A stretch of 64,000 nt of DNA from Klenkia soli (lineage in GTDB: Bacteria; Actinomycetota; Actinomycetes; Mycobacteriales; Geodermatophilaceae): the NCBI RefSeq assembly GCF_900103975.1, contig NZ_FNIR01000008.1, forward strand, positions 124,001-188,000, read 5' to 3'. Below, piece by piece: positions 51,053 through 58,911 of the stretch (position 1 is the stretch's first letter; the number at the start of each line of letters is the position of its first letter). Position numbers and translations under genes: made by a program. The notes below the pieces were generated by a model that saw only the letters and a list, made by a program, of their open reading frames with translations, was not told the DNA's origin and searched no databases.

Positions 51053-51974
51053 CCAGGCGGGCGGTGTCCTCGGTGATCAGGTCCATGTTCAGCTGGGCGC
51101 CGGCCATCAGCCCGGCGCCCATCGACGCGACCACCTGGGCCATCGGCTCCGTCGAGTTGCCCGCCACCCAGACACCGGGCACCGGGGTGCGGCCGGTCGG
51201 CTCCGCGGTGATCTTCGTGGCGAGGACCAGGTCACCCATCCGCAGCTCCTCCACCGGCAACCCGAGGCCGGTGAGGTGCTCGGTGCGGGCCCGGGCGAAG
51301 GAGGTGACGACCAGCGCCACCCGGGGCACCACCTCGCCCGAGACCAGCCGGACGCCGGTCAGCCGGTCGTCGGTCACCTCGACACCGCCGACCCGACCCT
51401 CGACCACTCGCACACCGCGCGCCGTCAGCGACGCGGTCTCCTCCGCGCTCGGTGCGTAGGTGTGCGCGAACAGCACGACGTCCGGGCTGAGCTGGGAGAA
51501 CATCATCGCCGAGTGCACCGACATCGGGCTGGTCGCCAGCACGCCGACGGCCTGGCCGCGCACCTCGTAGCCGTGGCAGTACGGGCAGTGCAGCACGTCC
51601 CGGCCCCACCGCTCGGCCAGGCCGGGGACGTCGGGCAGCTCGTCGACGGCGCCGGAGGCGATCAGCAGCCGCCGCGCGGTGAGGGTGCCGCCGTCGGCCA
51701 GCGACACCTCGAACCCGCCGTCCACCGCCCGGGCGTCGGTCACCCGGCCGGGCAGGACCCGCCCGCCGTAGGACTCCAGCTCCCGCCGCCCGGTGGCCAG
51801 CAGCTCCCGCGGCGGGATCCCCTCGTTGCCCAGCACGTTGTGCGCACCGTCCGCCGCGGCGTTGCGCGGCTGGTCGTCGTCCACCACCACGACCGAGCGC
51901 AACGACCGCGCCAGGGCCTTGGCCCCGCTGAGCCCGGCCGGACCACCACCGATGACCACCACGTCTGCATCCAT
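51036..51974 (-). CDS. Thioredoxin-reductase-like FAD/NAD(P) oxidoreductase
   Basis: This 312-residue flavoprotein follows the thioredoxin reductase layout: N-terminal FAD site VVVIGGGPAGLSGAKALA, a CxxC in HCPYCHGYEV about residue 135, and a second nucleotide site (VGVLATSPMSVHSAMMF) lacking the usual GxGxxA. The C-terminal flavin motif GVWVAGNSTEPM is close to the usual GDxxxP. The weak second site and lack of a thioredoxin gene nearby suggest a TrxR-like oxidase or disulfide reductase rather than a true TrxB. CATCGT lies seven bases before the ATG on the minus strand, so it may be leaderless. Confidence 0.87.
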   Translation of the reverse strand: MDADVVVIGGGPAGLSGAKALARSLRSVVVVDDDQPRNAAADGAHNVLGNEGIPPRELLATGRRELESYGGRVLPGRVTDARAVDGGFEVSLADGGTLTARRLLIASGAVDELPDVPGLAERWGRDVLHCPYCHGYEVRGQAVGVLATSPMSVHSAMMFSQLSPDVVLFAHTYAPSAEETASLTARGVRVVEGRVGGVEVTDDRLTGVRLVSGEVVPRVALVVTSFARARTEHLTGLGLPVEELRMGDLVLATKITAEPTGRTPVPGVWVAGNSTEPMAQVVASMGAGLMAGAQLNMDLITEDTARLVSARA

Positions 51975-52048
51975 GCCACGACGATGCGGCCGTCCTGGCC
52001 GGCGAGGCAACGAACCATGCCGTTCCGGCAAACCGTGGCGTGGGCGCC

Positions 52049-53287
52049 TCAGACGGTGACCCGCCCGACCGGGACGACCGGGGTGCGGCCGAGCTCGGAC
52101 TTCGCCAGCGAGCGCAGGTGCACCTCGTCGGGGCCGTCGAACAGCCGCATCGCCCGGTGCCAGCCGGCCATCGCGGCCAGCGGGGTGACGTCGGTGACCC
52201 CGGCGCCGCCGTGCACCTGGATGGCCCGGTCGATGACCCGCCCGGCGGCCCGGGGGACGGTGACCTTGGCGATCGCGATGAGGTCCTTGGCGGCCTTGTT
52301 GCCCTGGGTGTCGATGACCTGGCAGGCCTGGTGGCAGACCAGCCGCGCCTGGTCGATGTCGATGCGGGACTCCGCGATCTGCTGCTGCACGACGCCCTGC
52401 TCGGCCAGCGGCCGGCCGAACGCCACCCGCTCCTGCACCCGGGCGACCATCATCGCCAGCGCGCGCTCGGCCGCGCCCAGGGCGCGCATGCAGTGGTGGA
52501 TGCGGCCGGGCCCCAGTCGGGCCTGCGCGGCGGCGAACCCGCCGCCCTCCTCGCCGACCACGTTCGACACCGGCACCCGCACGCCGTCGAAGCGGACGAC
52601 GCCGTGCCCGTGCTGGTCGTGCTGGCCGAAGACCGGCAGGTCGCGCTCGACCACCACGCCCGGGGTGTCGCGGGGGACCAGGACCATCGACTGCTGGCGG
52701 TGCTTCTGCGCCGCCGGGTCGGTCTTGCCCATCACGACCAGCAGCGCGCAGCGGGGGTCGAGCACGCCCGAGGTCCACCACTTGCGGCCGGTGATCACGT
52801 ACTCGTCGCCGTCGCGCTCGATGCGGGTCTCGATGTTGGTGGCGTCGCTGCTGGCCACCGCGGGCTCGGTCATCGCGAACGCCGACCGGATCTCGCCGGC
52901 CAGCAGCGGCTCCAGCCACCGCTGCTGCTGCTCGGGGCTGCCCAGCAGGTGCAGCAGCTCCATGTTGCCGGTGTCGGGGGCGGCGCAGTTGATGGCCTCG
53001 GGCGCCAGCTCCAGGCTCCAGCCCGAGAGCTCCGCGATCGGGGCGTACTCCAGCTGGGTCAGCCCCGATTCGCTGGGCAGGAACAGGTTCCACAGCCCCT
53101 GGGCCTGCGCGGCCTTCTTCAGCCGCTCCACCACCGGGGGCGCGTCGTGCCCGTCGGGGCCGGCCGCGCGGCGGTGCGCCTCGTACTCGGCCTCGGCCGG
53201 CAGGACCTCGTCTCGGAGGAAGTCGACCATCCGGGCGTGCAGGTCGAGCGCGGTGCTGGACGGGGTGGCGAGCGGGTGCGTCATCAT
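52049..53287 (-). CDS. Acyl-CoA dehydrogenase
   Basis: The 412-residue FAD enzyme has the family motifs FAMTEPAVASSDATNI (flavin and substrate contact), GRKWWTSGVLDPRC, the C-terminal helical half with RVAFGRPLAEQGVVQQQIAE, and AIQVHGGAGVTDVTPLA. Such enzymes introduce an alpha-beta double bond into acyl-CoA. Its length is slightly above the short-chain type and it has the MSxxx-like long loop of ACAD10/11-type actinobacterial members. The start has GGAAGG six bases upstream; two adjacent ATGs (53287 and 53284) are possible. It is divergent from the XRE-TetR regulator by 83 bp and may be controlled by it. Confidence 0.92.
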   Translation of the reverse strand: MMTHPLATPSSTALDLHARMVDFLRDEVLPAEAEYEAHRRAAGPDGHDAPPVVERLKKAAQAQGLWNLFLPSESGLTQLEYAPIAELSGWSLELAPEAINCAAPDTGNMELLHLLGSPEQQQRWLEPLLAGEIRSAFAMTEPAVASSDATNIETRIERDGDEYVITGRKWWTSGVLDPRCALLVVMGKTDPAAQKHRQQSMVLVPRDTPGVVVERDLPVFGQHDQHGHGVVRFDGVRVPVSNVVGEEGGGFAAAQARLGPGRIHHCMRALGAAERALAMMVARVQERVAFGRPLAEQGVVQQQIAESRIDIDQARLVCHQACQVIDTQGNKAAKDLIAIAKVTVPRAAGRVIDRAIQVHGGAGVTDVTPLAAMAGWHRAMRLFDGPDEVHLRSLAKSELGRTPVVPVGRVTV

Positions 53288-53370
53288 TCAGCCTTCCTGA
53301 ACACGTGCTCCGGTGCACGGTCGCGGCACGCTAGCAGCGGGGTCCGACGGTCCCGGGGGAGGAGGCGGCG

Positions 53371-54240
53371 GTGGAACCCGGCATCGGTGCGTCGATCCGG
53401 CGGCTGCGCACGGCGCGCGGGGTGAGCCTGCGCGCCCTCGCGGCCGGGCTCGGGGTGAGCCCGGCGACGCTCAGCGCAGTGGAGAACGGCCACACCGGGG
53501 TGAGCGCGGTCCGGGTGGCGGCGATCGCCGACCTGCTCGGCGTCCCGGTGGGGCGGGTGTTCGACCCGGACGGCCGGTCGGGCCCCGGACCCGGCGTCCT
53601 CGTCGGTCCACCGGTCGTCCCGCCGGGGGAGGAGGACGGCGACTGGCGGCACTACGGCCCGCTGCGGCTGGACCCTGCGCTGACCGCCGCGCTGGCCACC
53701 TTCGTCGAGGTCGGCTACCACGGCTCGACCATCCGGACCATCGCCGCGCACGCCGGCCTCTCGGTCTCGGGGCTCTACCACTACTACGAGAGCAAGTACG
53801 ACATGCTGGTCGCGCTGCTGGACCGCACGATGGTCGACCTCGACGCGCGCATGCGGGCCGCCCGGGCGGAGGGCGACGGCCCGCTGGGCCGGGTCGCGGT
53901 GCTGGTCGAGTGCCTCGCGCTGTTCCACGGCCACCGCCGGGGGCCGGCGTTCCTCGGGGCCAGCGAGATGCGCAGCCTGCGTCCGGAGGACTACCTGCGG
54001 GTCGCCGCCGTCCGGCGGGCCCAGCAGCGGGCCGTGGACGAGGAGGTCGCCGCCGCGGTCACGGCGGGAGAGCTCCGGGCGGCCGACCCGGGGACGGCGG
54101 CCCGCGCCGTCGTGACGCTCTGCACGGCCATCCCGCAGTGGTACCGGCCCGGCGGCCCCCTGCTGCCCGAGGAGCTGGCCGGGCAGTACGTCGGGTTCGC
54201 CCTCGCGCTGCTCGGTGCAGCACCGTTGCAGCGGCCTTGA
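53371..54240 (+). CDS. Dual DNA-binding regulator: XRE-type HTH fused to a TetR domain
   Basis: The 289-residue protein carries two DNA-binding modules. The first, residues 5-60, is a Cro/XRE helix-turn-helix (SLRALAAGLGVSPATLSAVE). After a proline/glycine linker comes a TetR N-terminal domain at about 103-150 (STIRTIAAHAGLSVSGLYHY), followed by a helical ligand-binding region to the end. The fusion occurs in some actinobacterial regulators of CoA-thioester catabolism. The GTG at 53371 has GGGGGAGGAGG upstream. It sits between the divergent acyl-CoA dehydrogenase gene and the cyclase-ligase pair, so it probably regulates both sides. The ligand may be an acyl- or aryl-CoA. Confidence 0.9.
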   Translation: MEPGIGASIRRLRTARGVSLRALAAGLGVSPATLSAVENGHTGVSAVRVAAIADLLGVPVGRVFDPDGRSGPGPGVLVGPPVVPPGEEDGDWRHYGPLRLDPALTAALATFVEVGYHGSTIRTIAAHAGLSVSGLYHYYESKYDMLVALLDRTMVDLDARMRAARAEGDGPLGRVAVLVECLALFHGHRRGPAFLGASEMRSLRPEDYLRVAAVRRAQQRAVDEEVAAAVTAGELRAADPGTAARAVVTLCTAIPQWYRPGGPLLPEELAGQYVGFALALLGAAPLQRP

Positions 54241-54282
54241 CCCCTCTCGCATGTGACCTGCATCATCGCGCACACCAGCCGC

Positions 54283-54302
54283 GACCGGACAACCGTTCGG
54301 TC
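54283..54302. promoter_or_regulatory. Candidate TetR-type operator before the cyclase gene
   Basis: GACCGgAC-aacc-GTtCGGTC is an imperfect 20-bp dyad (arms agree at 7 of 8 positions) in the 85-bp gap between the regulator and the cyclase gene, 23 bp before the GTG at 54326. Size and symmetry fit a TetR-family site; the upstream regulator is the natural candidate, by inference. Confidence 0.4.
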
Positions 54303-54325
54303 CGCCGTCTCGACGAGGAGACCCC

Positions 54326-55294
54326 GTGACCAGCACCGAGAAGCCCCCCGTGCCCGAGATGACCGACCTGCTCGCCGACGCCCCCACCAACTGGGGCAAG
54401 TGGGGCCCGGACGACGAGGTCGGCGCGCTGAACTACCTCACCGCGGACGAGGTGCTGCGCGGCATCCAGCACGTCAAGAAGGGCGAGGTGCACACCCTGC
54501 AGCGGCTGATCGGCGACCCGAAGGGCGACCCGGTGTGGCCCGGTCGCACCCCGGCCGAGCGCACCCAGATCCTCGACGAGTCCAGCTGGGACGGCGCCGA
54601 CGGCCCGGCCTTCCCCGGTGGCCTGCACTACGCCGACGACAAGATCAACGCCTTCCTGCAGGGCTCGACGCAGTACGACGCGCTGGGCCACGTCTGGTAC
54701 GGCGGGCAGATCTGGAACGGCTACGACGCCCGCACCTCGGTCGGCGGCCTGCACAAGGCCAGCGTCGAGCCGATCGCGCAGAAGGGCGTCGTCGGCCGCG
54801 GCATCCTGCTGGACATGGCCCGCTTCCGCGGCAAGGCCACCCTGGACAAGGCCGAGACCTTCACCCACGAGGACCTCCAGGCGTGCGCGAAGGCCCAGGG
54901 CGTGACCATCGAGAAGCGCGACGTGCTGGTCATCCGCACGAACTTCCTGCAGCTGTTCCACGAGCAGGGGGACGCGTTCTACGAGGGCTTCTGCGAGCCG
55001 GGCCTGGTCTACAGCGACGGCCTGGTGCGCTGGTTCCAGGACATGGAGATCCCCAACCTGGTCACCGACACCATCGCCAACGAGGTCACGTTCGACCCCA
55101 ACAACGGAACCGCGCTGCCGCTGCACTGCGCCCTCATGCGCAACCTCGGGGTCACCCTGACCGAGATCGCCGACCTGGAGTCCTTGGCGGCGAGCTCGGC
55201 CGAGGACGGCCAGTACACGTTCCTGTACGCCGCGGCCCCGCTCAAGGTGCACCTGGGCTCGGGGTCGCCGGTGAACCCGCTGGCCATCAAGTGA
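54326..55294 (+). CDS. Cyclase-family (kynurenine formamidase-like) hydrolase
   Basis: The 322-residue protein belongs to the cyclase family (pfam04199), which includes kynurenine formamidase and isatin hydrolase. In those enzymes HxGTHxDxxxH binds the metal. Here the site reads STQYDALGHVWY, so the aspartate and last histidine remain while the first histidines are glutamine, as in the larger, about 320-residue branch with TQxDxxxH. The N-terminal NWGKWGPDDEVGALNYLT is also typical of that branch. It opens amide or lactone rings or acts on hydroxylated cyclic acids. The GTG at 54326 follows GACGAGGAGACC. The next gene starts in a GTGA overlap, implying linked functions. Confidence 0.87.
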   Translation: MTSTEKPPVPEMTDLLADAPTNWGKWGPDDEVGALNYLTADEVLRGIQHVKKGEVHTLQRLIGDPKGDPVWPGRTPAERTQILDESSWDGADGPAFPGGLHYADDKINAFLQGSTQYDALGHVWYGGQIWNGYDARTSVGGLHKASVEPIAQKGVVGRGILLDMARFRGKATLDKAETFTHEDLQACAKAQGVTIEKRDVLVIRTNFLQLFHEQGDAFYEGFCEPGLVYSDGLVRWFQDMEIPNLVTDTIANEVTFDPNNGTALPLHCALMRNLGVTLTEIADLESLAASSAEDGQYTFLYAAAPLKVHLGSGSPVNPLAIK

Positions 55295-56946
55295 GCGGCT
55301 ACGCCGAGAAGCCCTGGCTGGCCCTCTACGGCGAGGACCAGCCGGCCTCGATCACCCCCGAGCACGACACGCTGCTGGCGGTGTTCGAGGCCACCCTGGC
55401 CGCCACGCCCGACGCCGTCGCCATCCGGTACTTCGACGGCACGCTCAGCTACGCCGACCTCGACGCCGCCTCCGACGCGCTGGCCCTGGGTCTGCTCGAG
55501 GGCGGGTTCGCCCACGGCGACCGCATGGGTCTGTACGTGCAGAACGACCCGGCGTTCGTGATCGGGCTGCTCGGCGCGTGGAAGGCCGGCGGGTCGGCGG
55601 TGGCGATCAACCCGATGAACAAGGCCGCCGAGCTCACCTACCTGCTCACCGACTCCGGGGCCACCGCCCTGCTGTGCCTGGACGAGCTGTACTCGTCGGT
55701 GGCCGCCGGTGTGCTGCCCGAGACCTCGGTGACCACGGTGGTGACCTGCTCCGGGCTGGACCGCCAGACCCGGGGCGACGCCCGGCTGTTCGAGGGGACG
55801 ACGAAGACCACCCCCGAGGGCACGCAGGACCTCGACGGGCTGGTCGAGCGGTTCGCCGGTCAGCAGCCACCGCCGGTGCAGCTGTCCGGCGACGACATCG
55901 GCGTCCTGACCTACACGTCGGGGACGACGGGGCGGCCCAAGGGCGCGATGAACACCCACTCGACGATGGTGTTCAACGCGTGCACCTACCGGGAGTGGAT
56001 GTCGCTGGGCCCGGACGACGTCGTCCTCGGGGTGGCCCCGCTGTTCCACATCACCGGGCTGATCGGGCACGTGGCGATCGCGATGCTGGTGGGCTGCCCG
56101 CTGGTCGTCGCGCACCGGTTCCACCCCGACGTCGTCCTCGAGGCGATCCGGGAGCACCGGCCGACGTTCACGGTGGGCGCGATCGCGGTGTTCATCGCGC
56201 TGGGCAACGCCGAGGGGGCCACCCGCGACGACTTCACCTCGCTGCGGGCGGTGTACTCCGGCGGGGCGCCGATCGCGCCGGCGGTGACCGACCAGCTGGA
56301 GGAGAAGCTCGGCGTGTACGTGCACAACATCTACGGGCTCACCGAGACCAACAGCCCCTCGCACGGGGTCCCGTTCGGGGTCAAGGCGCCGGTGGACGAG
56401 AACTCGGGTGCGCTGAGCGTCGGGGTGCCGGTCTACGACACCGTCGTCCGGGTGCTCGGCGAGGACGGCGAGGAGGTCCCGGTCGGCGAGGTGGGCGAGT
56501 TCGCCACCTCCGGGCCGCAGGTGGTGCCCGGCTACTGGGAGCGGCCCGAGGCCACCGCGGAGTCCATCCCCGGCGGCGAGCTGCGCACCGGCGACGTCGG
56601 GTTCATGGACGCCCAGGGCTGGTTCTTCCTGGTCGACCGCAAGAAGGACATGATCAACGCGGCCGGCTACAAGGTCTGGCCGCGCGAGGTCGAGGACGTC
56701 CTCTACGGCCACCCGGCGGTCCGCGAGGCCGCGGTCGTGGGCATCCCCGACGAGGTGCGCGGCGAGACGGTCAAGGCCTACGTCTCGCCGAGGCCAGGCG
56801 CCACCATCGACCCCGACGAGGTCATCGCCTGGGCGAAGGAACGCATGGCCGCCTACAAGTACCCGCGCTTCGTGGAGGTGGTCGACGAGCTGCCCAAGAC
56901 CACCACCGGCAAGATCCTCCGGCGCGAGCTGCGCGCCCGGAACTGA
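55291..56946 (+). CDS. Acyl-CoA ligase (class I adenylate-forming enzyme)
   Basis: The 551-residue enzyme activates a carboxylic acid with ATP and CoA. Motifs in order are the P-loop LTYTSGTTGRPKGAM, NIYGLTETN, the hinge and adenylate motif LRTGDVGFMD with FLVDRKKDMINAAGYK, and the catalytic lysine in KTTTGKILRRELR. The group with GYKVWPREVED is typical of medium-chain or aromatic acid ligases in degradation pathways. The GTG overlaps the cyclase stop, so both enzymes probably act in sequence: the cyclase frees an acid and this ligase activates it for oxidation, for example by the nearby acyl-CoA dehydrogenase. The true substrate is unknown. Confidence 0.93.
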   Translation: MSGYAEKPWLALYGEDQPASITPEHDTLLAVFEATLAATPDAVAIRYFDGTLSYADLDAASDALALGLLEGGFAHGDRMGLYVQNDPAFVIGLLGAWKAGGSAVAINPMNKAAELTYLLTDSGATALLCLDELYSSVAAGVLPETSVTTVVTCSGLDRQTRGDARLFEGTTKTTPEGTQDLDGLVERFAGQQPPPVQLSGDDIGVLTYTSGTTGRPKGAMNTHSTMVFNACTYREWMSLGPDDVVLGVAPLFHITGLIGHVAIAMLVGCPLVVAHRFHPDVVLEAIREHRPTFTVGAIAVFIALGNAEGATRDDFTSLRAVYSGGAPIAPAVTDQLEEKLGVYVHNIYGLTETNSPSHGVPFGVKAPVDENSGALSVGVPVYDTVVRVLGEDGEEVPVGEVGEFATSGPQVVPGYWERPEATAESIPGGELRTGDVGFMDAQGWFFLVDRKKDMINAAGYKVWPREVEDVLYGHPAVREAAVVGIPDEVRGETVKAYVSPRPGATIDPDEVIAWAKERMAAYKYPRFVEVVDELPKTTTGKILRRELRARN

Positions 56947-56953
56947 CCGGTCG

Positions 56954-56986
56954 GCGCGGTGGCCCAGGGGCAGTGGGCCACCGCGC
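56954..56986 (+). terminator. Strong hairpin after the acyl-CoA ligase gene
   Basis: GCGCGGTGGCCCA (56954-56966) pairs perfectly with TGGGCCACCGCGC (56974-56986) around a 7-base loop, 7 bp after the stop codon. No T tract follows, as is usual in GC-rich actinobacteria. It very likely ends the cyclase-ligase transcript. Confidence 0.7.
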
Positions 56987-57027
56987 GGACGACGGGTGGT
57001 GGGCCATGCATGCGGCATGATCTCGGC

Positions 57028-58770
57028 GTGGTCATGACCCCGGGTGAGCGCGAGGTCGCCTCGGCGCGGCTGGCCGTGGCCACCGAGGCAGCCGGACTGG
57101 GCCTGTGGGACTGGGACCTGGTGACCGACGCGCTGGTCTGGGACGACCGCAGCATCGCGATCTTCGGGTTGACCGACCAGACCCTGACCGGCCGCATCGA
57201 CGACATCGACCGCGGCATCCACCCCGACGACCGGCCGGTGGTCCAGGAGGCCCTCCAGACCGTCATCGCCGAGGCCGGCCGGCTCGACGTCGAGTTCCGG
57301 GTGCGCTGGGCCGACGGCACGGTGCGGTGGGTGTCGGCCCTGGGCCGGGTCCTGCGGGACGGCGCCGGGCGACCCGTGCGCATGATCGGCACGAACGCCG
57401 ACGTCACCGACGCCCGCGAGGCGGCCCACCAGCAGTTCGCCGACGCCCAGCGCATGGGCGGGCTCATCGCGGTGGCCGGGGCGCTGGGCCGCGTGCAGAG
57501 CATCGAGGGTGCGTTGGCCGTCGTCAGCCGGCACGCCGCGGACACCCTGGGCACCAGCGGGGTCATCCTCTGCCTGGTCGACGACGACCGCTCACCGGTG
57601 ACCACCTACGCCGACGCGCCGCTGGACGACGCGACGCTCGACCGGGTCCGGCGGCTGCCGCGGGACTTCCCTCTGCCGATGGTGGACTCCGCGGTCCGCG
57701 GCCGGTCGCACTTCGTGCCGGACCTGGAGACGGCGGCCCGCGAGTTCCCGGGCGGGGCCGAGGTGTGGCGCCGGTCGGGGGTGCGGTCGGGCTGCTCGGT
57801 GCCGCTGCGCTCGTCCACCCGGCTGATCGGCTCGCTGGCCCTGGGTCACCGGGTCGACCGGCACTGGCGGCCGGCCGACCGGGAGTTCGTCGGTGCGCTG
57901 GCCTCGCTCACCGCCCAGACGCTGGACCGGATCGCCTCCACCGAGGCCGCCGGCGAGGCGCTGCGGGCGGTGGCCCGGATGTCCGAGACCCTGCAGCGCT
58001 CGCTGCTGACCGCGCCGCCCGAGCCCGACCACCTGCACGTGGTCACCCGGTACCTCCCGGCCGCGGCCGACGCGCAGATCGGCGGCGACTGGTACGACGC
58101 GTTCCTCGGCCCTGACGGCGCCATCCACCTGGTCATCGGCGACGTCACGGGGCACGACCGCGAGGCCGCGGCCACCATGGGTGCGCTGCGCAACCTGCTG
58201 CGCGGCATCACCTGGGCCACCGGCGGCACACCCGCGGAGGTGCTCACGACGCTGGACCGGGCGATCGCCGGCCTGGACGTCGGCACCCTGGCCACGGTGC
58301 TCGTCGCCCGGGTCGAGCAGGGCGAGGGCGACCGCACGGTCGGCCGGCGCACGTTGCGGTGGTCCAACGCCGGTCACCCGCCCCCGCTGCTGGCCGACGA
58401 CCAGGGCCGGGTGCAGCTGATCGAGGGCCACGACCTGCTGCTGGGCGTCGACCCCACCGTGCACCGGCACGACCGCACCGTGGTCATGGAGCCCGGCAGC
58501 ACCCTGCTGCTGCACACCGACGGCCTCGTCGAGCGCCGCGGCGAGGACCTCGACACCGGCACCGCCCGCCTGGTGGCCACCGTGCGGCGGCTCGTGCAGG
58601 CCGGCACGCCGCTGGAGGACCTCTGCGACCGGGTGCTGGCCGACCTCCCCGCCCGCCCCGAGGACGACGTCGCGCTCATCGCCCTCCGCGCCCACCCCGA
58701 GGACCGCCCCCGCCCCGCCGAGGCCGGTCCGGCCGTCGTCCCCGACGGGATCGTCACCTCCGCCGGGTAG
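57028..58770 (+). CDS. RsbU-type phosphatase with PAS and GAF domains
   Basis: From the GTG at 57028 the protein has 580 residues. An N-terminal PAS/PAC domain (GLGLWDWDLVTDALVWDD, then FRVRWADGTVRWVSALGR), a GAF domain (AVVSRHAADTLGTSGVILCL to LASLTAQTLDR), and a C-terminal SpoIIE/PP2C-type phosphatase are visible. The phosphatase metal aspartates are in IGGDWYDAF, VIGDVTGHD, HTDGLVERR and EDDVALI. Such enzymes dephosphorylate anti-anti-sigma factors to release general-stress sigma factors. CATGAT seven bases before the GTG suggests a leaderless message; the ATGs at 57010 and 57034 are alternative starts. No anti-sigma partner is in the window. Confidence 0.9.
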   Translation: MVMTPGEREVASARLAVATEAAGLGLWDWDLVTDALVWDDRSIAIFGLTDQTLTGRIDDIDRGIHPDDRPVVQEALQTVIAEAGRLDVEFRVRWADGTVRWVSALGRVLRDGAGRPVRMIGTNADVTDAREAAHQQFADAQRMGGLIAVAGALGRVQSIEGALAVVSRHAADTLGTSGVILCLVDDDRSPVTTYADAPLDDATLDRVRRLPRDFPLPMVDSAVRGRSHFVPDLETAAREFPGGAEVWRRSGVRSGCSVPLRSSTRLIGSLALGHRVDRHWRPADREFVGALASLTAQTLDRIASTEAAGEALRAVARMSETLQRSLLTAPPEPDHLHVVTRYLPAAADAQIGGDWYDAFLGPDGAIHLVIGDVTGHDREAAATMGALRNLLRGITWATGGTPAEVLTTLDRAIAGLDVGTLATVLVARVEQGEGDRTVGRRTLRWSNAGHPPPLLADDQGRVQLIEGHDLLLGVDPTVHRHDRTVVMEPGSTLLLHTDGLVERRGEDLDTGTARLVATVRRLVQAGTPLEDLCDRVLADLPARPEDDVALIALRAHPEDRPRPAEAGPAVVPDGIVTSAG

Positions 58771-58792
58771 CGTCGCGTCCACCACGGCAGTG

Positions 58793-58871
58793 CGCAGGAA
58801 ACCGGTGCGATCCCGGTGCGGTCCCGCCACTGTGAGCCCCTCGGGGTGAGCCAGACACTCCGGCTGCCGTG
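58793..58871 (+). ncRNA. Cobalamin riboswitch ahead of cobN
   Basis: The segment shows the riboswitch core GCAGGAAACCGGTGCGA, then GCGGTCCCGCCACTGTGAG, then GAGCCAGACACTCC as B12 box. CACGGCAG (58793-58800) pairs with CTGCCGTG (58864-58871) as the closing stem P1. The cobN ATG follows 41 bases later, with a GGGGGAAGG ribosome site between, so cobalamin probably blocks translation of cobN. Confidence 0.93.
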
Positions 58872-58911
58872 TCCGACGAACTCCGGGCGCGGACCCGGGG
58901 GAAGGCATGGA

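Noticed and set aside
53287-53301. Palindrome TTCAG-N5-CTGAA next to the acyl-CoA dehydrogenase start.
   Set aside because: It overlaps the ribosome-binding site (AGGAAGG) and start codon and is short; likely coincidence.
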